The notes beneath the pieces are model-generated. The model was not told the origin of the DNA. It saw only the letters and a list, made by a program, of their open reading frames with translations, and searched no databases. This document shows, piece after piece, positions 6,959-11,237 of a DNA stretch of 11,237 nucleotides. The DNA is from Stomatobaculum sp. (GTDB lineage: Bacteria; Bacillota_A; Clostridia; Lachnospirales; Lachnospiraceae): contig JAFSYO010000156.1 in assembly GCA_017449925.1 (NCBI GenBank), positions 1 through 11,237 on the forward strand. The letters are read 5' to 3'. Both the position numbers and the translations under genes were made by a program. Positions within the stretch are counted from its first letter, which is position 1; the number at the start of each line of letters is the position of its first letter.

Positions 6959-6990
6959 TTCACACTTCCTTCGTTTGTAAACGGTATAAT
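6959..6990 (+). promoter_or_regulatory. Promoter of the lipoprotein gene
   Basis: A perfect TATAAT (6985-6990) lies 42 nt before the ATG. The best -35-like hexamer is TTCACA (6959-6964), five of six matches but at a long 20-nt spacing, and no good hexamer stands at 17 nt. This suggests a weak or activator-dependent -35. I see no equally clear promoter on the opposite strand for the phosphopantetheinyl transferase in this 136-bp AT-rich gap. Confidence 0.55.
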
Positions 6991-7003
6991 GCAGAAGTAA
7001 ACG
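6977..7003 (+). repeat. Two GTAAACG direct repeats flanking the TATAAT
   Basis: GTAAACG occurs at 6977-6983 and again at 6997-7003, offset by exactly 20 bp (about two helical turns) and bracketing the -10 box. The first copy is also half of a small inverted repeat, CGTTT-GT-AAACG (6972-6983). The placement suits a repressor or activator site, but the repeat is short and chance cannot be excluded. Confidence 0.35.
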
Positions 7004-7032
7004 AAAAATGCTGATTATGGAGGGTTATAAAG

Positions 7033-7905
7033 ATGAAACTGTCCCGTAACACTGTCCGCGTTCTCGCAGTGACACTGATTGCCGGATCCTCTCTTTTCAT
7101 AGCATCCTGCGGACAAAAAAAGGTCACCGAAGCCACGAATGCAGCAGCTGCGACCACCGCGGCTCCCATCATCAAAGAAACGGAAGCGCCTACCGAACCC
7201 GTGGCAGAGATCACTGCTCCTCCCGGAACTGAAAAGGAAGCCGAATCCTCTTCCGGAAAGCTGAAAACATCGATCGAGAAGTATGAAATGAACGGTATTT
7301 CCATCGAGTATCCGGTGGTCTCCGGTATGTCGAACAGCTCCCAGCAGGACAAGCTGAATGACCACCTGAAGGAAAACGCCCTGGCCATTATTAAGAACTA
7401 TCCTGATTCCAAGGAGCCCCTGGATCAGGACCAGGACACGTTGGATGTTAAATGCACAGTTGTTTCCGCTGACAGCGGCCGCGTCACCGTCACCTATGAA
7501 GGATATTACAACATGAAAGGTGCCGCGCATCCCAACAACCTTTTCTACACCAACACCGTGGACGTAAAGTCCTTAAAGGACATCTCTCTGAAGGATGCCG
7601 CCGATCCCTACACCATGGCCGCCTACGCCCTCTCTGATGAGGTCGCTTTCAAGGCTGTGAACCAGGATGCTGTCAAGGCCCTCACAGAAGCCTTAAAGTC
7701 GGTCCAGAAGGACATGTCCATTGAGCAGTATCAGGAATGCCTTGAAAAAGCTGACTTCCCGCTGAAGAAGGGTTCCGACGGAAAGACCATCACCTGGCCC
7801 GCTTCCTTCAGCTATGAATCCGAAGGAACCCTGTACTACTCCATCCCCGTGCCCCACGTCCTCGGCGACTACATCATCGTCGAGTACGACATCACCACTA
7901 AATAA
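7033..7905 (+). CDS. Exported lipoprotein with a DUF4163-like domain
   Basis: The 290-residue protein has a basic start (MKLSRNTVRV), a hydrophobic core and the lipobox IASC ending at Cys26, so it should be lipidated and anchored outside the cytoplasmic membrane. Residues 27-77 form an Ala/Thr/Pro/Glu-rich flexible linker. From about 83 (KYEMNGISIEYPVVSG) it resembles DUF4163, the domain found before peptidoglycan deacetylase or RsiV-type domains in Firmicutes, including YYNMKGAAHPN (158-168) and a following strand with DVKSLKDISLKD. The C-terminal part (about 190-290) is where a DUF3298-like domain usually sits, but I cannot confirm it. No catalytic motif is visible, so an envelope-sensing or ligand-binding role is inference. 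GGAGGG (7019-7024) stands 8 nt before the ATG. It is transcribed alone and ends at a strong terminator. Confidence 0.85.
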   Translation: MKLSRNTVRVLAVTLIAGSSLFIASCGQKKVTEATNAAAATTAAPIIKETEAPTEPVAEITAPPGTEKEAESSSGKLKTSIEKYEMNGISIEYPVVSGMSNSSQQDKLNDHLKENALAIIKNYPDSKEPLDQDQDTLDVKCTVVSADSGRVTVTYEGYYNMKGAAHPNNLFYTNTVDVKSLKDISLKDAADPYTMAAYALSDEVAFKAVNQDAVKALTEALKSVQKDMSIEQYQECLEKADFPLKKGSDGKTITWPASFSYESEGTLYYSIPVPHVLGDYIIVEYDITTK

Positions 7906-7944
7906 GCCCTTTCAGGTTACACCTTTCTCATACACCCCTGGTTT

Positions 7945-7983
7945 AAAAAACGTGCCTCTGCATCTTGCAGGGGCACGTTTTTT
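7945..7983 (+). terminator. Rho-independent terminator of the lipoprotein gene
   Basis: An 18-nt arm (7945-7962) beginning AAAAAACGTGCC pairs with 7966-7983 ending GGCACGTTTTTT around a 3-nt loop. The single imperfect pair is a U-G wobble in the plus-strand RNA but an A-C mismatch in the minus-strand RNA, so it is optimised for the plus strand. The flanking A- and T-tracts would let it also stop minus-strand readthrough. Confidence 0.92.
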
Positions 7984-8001
7984 CTGGGTCTTCTGCAGTT
8001 T

Positions 8002-8180
8002 GCCGCCCCGGAGAGGAGCTCCTCGGAAGCTGATCGCCTGTGCCGGAGAGTTTCACCGCGCAGTGCGGCGCCGCGACGGCGACCACGGTTTGATGGAGCC
8101 CAAAGCGGCGTCCGCGTTGCTGCGCGGCGAAACCGACAGAACAGGCGCAGCTGCACGGGGGCTCCTCTTTCCGGGGCGGC
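8002..8180. repeat. Long GC-rich imperfect palindrome between convergent genes
   Basis: The gap 7906-8257 contains no convincing gene. Apart from two terminators it holds this structure. Paired blocks from outside inward are 8002-8011 with 8171-8180 (10 bp), 8012-8019 with 8161-8168 (8 bp), 8028-8032 with 8148-8152 (5 bp), 8035-8041 with 8141-8147 (7 bp), 8051-8054 with 8129-8132 (4 bp) and 8056-8063 with 8120-8127 (8 bp). Small bulges separate the blocks and a GC-rich apical region (about 8064-8119) can pair further. So many collinear helices are unlikely by chance. It could be a palindromic interspersed repeat or MITE-like element, or a structured 3'-UTR RNA. I cannot name a family, and no promoter is evident on either strand. 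Confidence 0.7.
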
Positions 8181-8193
8181 ACTTCAAACACAG

Positions 8194-8229
8194 AAAAAAC
8201 GGGGCTGTGAATGATTCACAGCCCCGTTT
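8194..8229 (-). terminator. Rho-independent terminator of the pyruvate:ferredoxin oxidoreductase gene
   Basis: A perfect 15-bp stem (8229-8215 with 8211-8197, core CGGGGCTGTGAA) has a 3-nt loop and ends in TTTTTT on the minus strand (8199-8194). It begins 28 nt after the stop codon of the oxidoreductase gene. The plus-strand side has only GTTTG, so its main direction is minus. Confidence 0.93.
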
Positions 8230-8257
8230 GCGGGTCAGATCATATGGATCGGGCTTC

Positions 8258-11237
8258 TCAGTCCTTCTTTGTGCCGTCGTACAGGTCGACCAGCTTGGAA
8301 AGGTACTCGTAGCGGTCCATAGCATCCTGCTCGTTCTGCTGGAAGAGCTTCTCTGCTCTCTCCGGATTCTTCAGCATCAGGGAGTTGTAACGGACCTCGC
8401 CCATCAGGAACTCTCTGTAAGCTTCTCTGTTCGGAGCCTTGGAATCCAGGCTGAACTTCTTCTCAGCAGCCGGGTTGAAGCGGAAGTTGTTCCAGTAACC
8501 GCACTGCACTGCGAGCTTCTCCTCGGTGATGGACTTGCTCATGCCCTTCTTGATGCCGTGGTTGATGCAGGGAGCGTAAGCGAGGATCAGGGACGGACCC
8601 GGATAAGCCTCAGCCTCTGCCAGTGCCTTCACGGTCTGGTTCATGTCAGCGCCCATGCTGATCTGTGCGACATAGACATAGCCGTAGGTCATGGCGATGC
8701 CGGCCAGGTCTTTCTTCTTCACATCCTTACCGCCTGCAGCGAACTGTGCCACAGCGCCGGTCTTGGTAGCCTTGGAGGACTGGCCGCCGGTGTTGGAATA
8801 GACCTCGGTATCATAGACCATGATGTTGATGTCTCTGCCGGAAGCGAGCACGTGGTCCACGCCGCCGAAACCGATATCGTATGCCCAGCCGTCGCCGCCG
8901 AACACCCACTGGCTCTTCTTGTTCAGGTAATCCTTCTGTGCCGCGATCTCCTTCGCCGCGTCGCTTCCTTCAGCCTCGAGAGCCTCGACCAGAGCGTCAG
9001 TAGCCTTTCCGTTCAGGGCGCCGATATTGAAGGTATCCATCCACTCCTTGATCGCTGCCTTCAGAGCTTCGTCAGCGGTAGCAGCGCACAGAGCTTCGAG
9101 CTTTGTCTTCAGACCGTCGCGGATCGCGCGGGTTGCCAGCAGCATGCCGTATCCGAATTCCGCGTTGTCCTCGAACAGGGAGTTGTCCCATGCCGGGCCC
9201 TGGCCCTTGGCGTTGGTGGTGTACGGTGTGGACGGTGAGGAGTTGCCCCAGATGGAGGAGCAGCCTGTTGCGTTGGAGATGTACATTCTCTCACCGAACA
9301 GCTGGGTGATCAGCTTCGCGTAAGGAGTCTCGCCGCAGCCTGCGCATGCGCCGGAGAACTCAAGGAGCGGCTTCTTGAACTGGCTGCCCTTGATGGAAAC
9401 TTCTTTGAACTTGTCGATGACATCCTGCTTGTCCGGGATCGTCACGCCATAGTCGAAGTATTTCTGCTTGTCATAGTTGTTGGCAAGCGGCTCCATAACG
9501 AGAGTCTTGTTCTTCATGTTGCCCGGGCAGACATTCGCGCAGCTTCCGCAGCCCGTGCAGTCCAGAACAGAGACGTTGATCTGGAACTTGTAGCCAGGCA
9601 TCTGCTTCATGTCGACGATCTGTGCGCCTTCCGGAGCCTTGGCGGCCTCTTCTTCTGTCATGGCGACAGGACGGATGCAGGCGTGCGGGCAGACATAAGA
9701 GCACTGGCAGCACTGGATGCAGGTGGTGCTGTTCCATACCGGGACGTTGACAGCGATGCCGCGCTTCTCATAAGCTGCGGTGCCGCTGGGGGTCATACCG
9801 GACTTGTAATCCATGAACGCGGAGACCGGGAGGTTGTTTCCTTCCTGGGCATTGACTGCAGCCTGGACGGTGTTGACGAACTTCAGGGTCTTCTCCGGTC
9901 CGACAGTTGCATGCGTGAAGTCAAGGCCTTCGTCCTCAGCATCCTTCCAGCTCTCCGGGATCTCGACCTTGTGAGCGCCGTTGGCACCGGCGTCGATAGC
10001 GGCCCAGTTCTTCTGGACAACGTCCTCACCCTTAGCGCCGTAGCTCTTCTTCGCAGCGGCCTTCATCAGCTCAATGGCCTTTTCCTCGGGGATAATGCCG
10101 GTCAGCTTGAAGAATGCGGACTGAAGGATGGTGTTGATACGGGTCGGGCCCATGCCGGTCTCGATACCGATCTTGACGCCGTCGATGGTGTAGAAGTTGA
10201 TCTTGTGGTCATAGATGAACTTCTTGACCTGACCGGGAAGCTGCTTCTCAAGCTCTTCGTCGGACCATGCGCAGTTCAGAAGGAAGGTTCCTCCGTCGAC
10301 CAGCTCCTGGACCATGTTGTACTTACGGATGTAAGCCGGCATGTGGCAGGCAACGAAATTCGCCTGATGGATCAGGTAGGTGGACTTGATGGGCTTCTTG
10401 CCGAAGCGGAGGTGGGACATGGTCACGCCGCCGGACTTCTTGGAGTCATAGTCAAAGTACGCCTGAGCATACATATCGGTGTTGTCGCCGATGATCTTGA
10501 TGGAGTTCTTGTTCGCACCGACAGTACCGTCTGCGCCGAGACCCCAGAACTTGCAGTTGGTGGTGCCTTCGGGAGTGGTGACCAGAGCCGGGCCGGTGGG
10601 CAGGGACAGGTTGGTAACATCGTCCACGATGTCAATGGTGAAGTGCTCCTTCGTCTCGTTATCAAACACAGCGACGATATCCTTCGGAGCAGTATCCTTG
10701 GAGCCGAGACCGTATCTGCCGCCTACTACCTTAGCGGTGCAGCCGTTAGCAGCCAGAGCAGCGACAACGTCGAGATACAGAGGCTCGCCGAGAGCGCCGG
10801 GCTCCTTGGTACGGTCGAGGACAGCGATCTTCTTAGCTGTAGCGGGGATAGCCGCGACGAGCTTGTCTGCGCGGAAGGGACGGTAGAGTCTTACCTTGAC
10901 CAGACCGACCTTCTCGCCCTGAGCGTTCATGTAGTCGATGACCTCTTCCGCAACGTCGCAGATAGAGCCCATAGCGATGATGACGCGCTCAGCGTCGGGA
11001 GCGCCGTAGTAGTTGAACAGCTTATAGTCTGTGCCGAGCTTGGCGTTGACCTTGCCCATGTACTCTTCAACGATCTCGGGGAGAGCGTCGTAGTACTTGT
11101 TGCATGCCTCACGGTGCTGGAAGAAGATATCGCCGTTCTCGTGAGAGCCGCGCATGGTGGGATGCTCGGGGTTGAGAGCGCGCTTGCGGAACGCCTGGAC
11201 AGCGTCCATATCGGTCATTTCCTTCAGGTCTTCATAG
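8258..11237 (-). CDS. nifJ: Pyruvate:ferredoxin (flavodoxin) oxidoreductase, N-terminus beyond window
   Basis: The enzyme oxidises pyruvate with CoA to acetyl-CoA and CO2, passing electrons to ferredoxin or flavodoxin; it is central to anaerobic pyruvate metabolism. About 992 C-terminal residues are present. The frame is still open at the right edge (YEDLKEMTDMDA), so about 190 N-terminal residues are missing. Counting from the methionine at 11218: GMGPTRINTILQSAF (355-369); the EKR segment (484-486); two ferredoxin-type clusters, CIQCCQCSYVCP (500-511) and CTGCGSCANVCP (554-565); proximal-cluster ligands Cys625, Cys628, Cys653 and Cys884, with spacings equal to those of the Desulfovibrio africanus enzyme; and the thiamine-pyrophosphate motif GDGWAYDIG (775-783) with NTGGQ (809-813). 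About 100 residues follow the last ligand, so the long C-terminal extension of the Desulfovibrio enzyme seems absent. It is a single-chain, cytoplasmic, probably highly expressed enzyme with its own terminator. Confidence 0.97.
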   Translation of the reverse strand, partial: YEDLKEMTDMDAVQAFRKRALNPEHPTMRGSHENGDIFFQHREACNKYYDALPEIVEEYMGKVNAKLGTDYKLFNYYGAPDAERVIIAMGSICDVAEEVIDYMNAQGEKVGLVKVRLYRPFRADKLVAAIPATAKKIAVLDRTKEPGALGEPLYLDVVAALAANGCTAKVVGGRYGLGSKDTAPKDIVAVFDNETKEHFTIDIVDDVTNLSLPTGPALVTTPEGTTNCKFWGLGADGTVGANKNSIKIIGDNTDMYAQAYFDYDSKKSGGVTMSHLRFGKKPIKSTYLIHQANFVACHMPAYIRKYNMVQELVDGGTFLLNCAWSDEELEKQLPGQVKKFIYDHKINFYTIDGVKIGIETGMGPTRINTILQSAFFKLTGIIPEEKAIELMKAAAKKSYGAKGEDVVQKNWAAIDAGANGAHKVEIPESWKDAEDEGLDFTHATVGPEKTLKFVNTVQAAVNAQEGNNLPVSAFMDYKSGMTPSGTAAYEKRGIAVNVPVWNSTTCIQCCQCSYVCPHACIRPVAMTEEEAAKAPEGAQIVDMKQMPGYKFQINVSVLDCTGCGSCANVCPGNMKNKTLVMEPLANNYDKQKYFDYGVTIPDKQDVIDKFKEVSIKGSQFKKPLLEFSGACAGCGETPYAKLITQLFGERMYISNATGCSSIWGNSSPSTPYTTNAKGQGPAWDNSLFEDNAEFGYGMLLATRAIRDGLKTKLEALCAATADEALKAAIKEWMDTFNIGALNGKATDALVEALEAEGSDAAKEIAAQKDYLNKKSQWVFGGDGWAYDIGFGGVDHVLASGRDINIMVYDTEVYSNTGGQSSKATKTGAVAQFAAGGKDVKKKDLAGIAMTYGYVYVAQISMGADMNQTVKALAEAEAYPGPSLILAYAPCINHGIKKGMSKSITEEKLAVQCGYWNNFRFNPAAEKKFSLDSKAPNREAYREFLMGEVRYNSLMLKNPERAEKLFQQNEQDAMDRYEYLSKLVDLYDGTKKD

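Noticed and set aside
8002..8180. The palindrome as 6S RNA or the bacterial SRP RNA
   Set aside because: I see no SRP Alu or domain IV loop (GGAA/AGCAG pattern), no open central bubble flanked as in 6S RNA, and no promoter. The structure is a nearly continuous GC-rich hairpin.
7917..8325. Short minus-strand frames of 79-90 codons over the intergenic palindrome
   Set aside because: Their sequence is explained by the GC-rich palindrome, they have no convincing ribosome sites, and two run into the terminator hairpin.
7814..9238. A 474-codon plus-strand open frame crossing the lipoprotein end, both terminators and the oxidoreductase gene
   Set aside because: It runs through two strong terminators and then antisense to conserved oxidoreductase sequence. 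It has no ribosome site or domain.
1..11237. CRISPR array, insertion sequence, prophage or toxin-antitoxin system
   Set aside because: No spaced direct-repeat array, transposase, integrase, phage gene or small toxin pair was found; the coding content is housekeeping.

Overview
The window looks like chromosomal DNA from a strictly anaerobic, low-redox Gram-positive of the Clostridia, most likely a GC-rich Lachnospiraceae-type gut or rumen bacterium. The evidence is a pyruvate:ferredoxin oxidoreductase with clostridial-type iron-sulfur ligands, a proofreading-deficient Firmicutes-type DNA polymerase I, a lipobox lipoprotein with a DUF4163-like ectodomain, and the UPF0210/UPF0237 gene pair. The genus assignment is inference.

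Layout. From about 6026 down to 1, the minus strand carries a tight probable operon, read in the order zinc-finger (zf-HC2) membrane protein, polA, coaE, walJ-like metallo-beta-lactamase-fold nuclease, ACT-domain protein (UPF0237), PFL/DUF711 protein (UPF0210, running off the left edge). Spacings are 5 nt, a 1-nt overlap, 16, 53 and 83 nt. Upstream, still on the minus strand, lie a Rho-independent terminator (6042-6085), tRNA-Leu(CAA) (6097-6179), a strong sigma-A-type promoter for it, and an Sfp-type phosphopantetheinyl transferase gene (6189-6896) whose last codons contain that tRNA promoter. A 136-bp divergent intergenic region follows, then a plus-strand lipoprotein gene (7033-7905). The lipoprotein gene converges on a large minus-strand pyruvate:ferredoxin oxidoreductase gene (8258 to the right edge, 5' end missing).

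The 352-bp gap between the two convergent genes holds two strong terminators, one for each gene. Between them is a GC-rich, imperfect, approximately 180-nt palindrome (8002-8180) that I cannot assign to a known family. It is the most clearly unexplained structure in the window.

How it fits together: polA and walJ suggest DNA repair or replication housekeeping, and coaE performs the last step of CoA synthesis. CoA is the donor for the phosphopantetheinyl transferase and the acceptor for the pyruvate:ferredoxin oxidoreductase, but these genes are not in one operon and the link may be coincidental. The zf-HC2 protein resembles an anti-sigma factor without an adjacent sigma gene. Apart from the palindrome, the orphan anti-sigma-like gene and the functionally unassigned UPF0210/UPF0237 pair, the genes are ordinary housekeeping genes. 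I do not see a convincing new multi-gene system.
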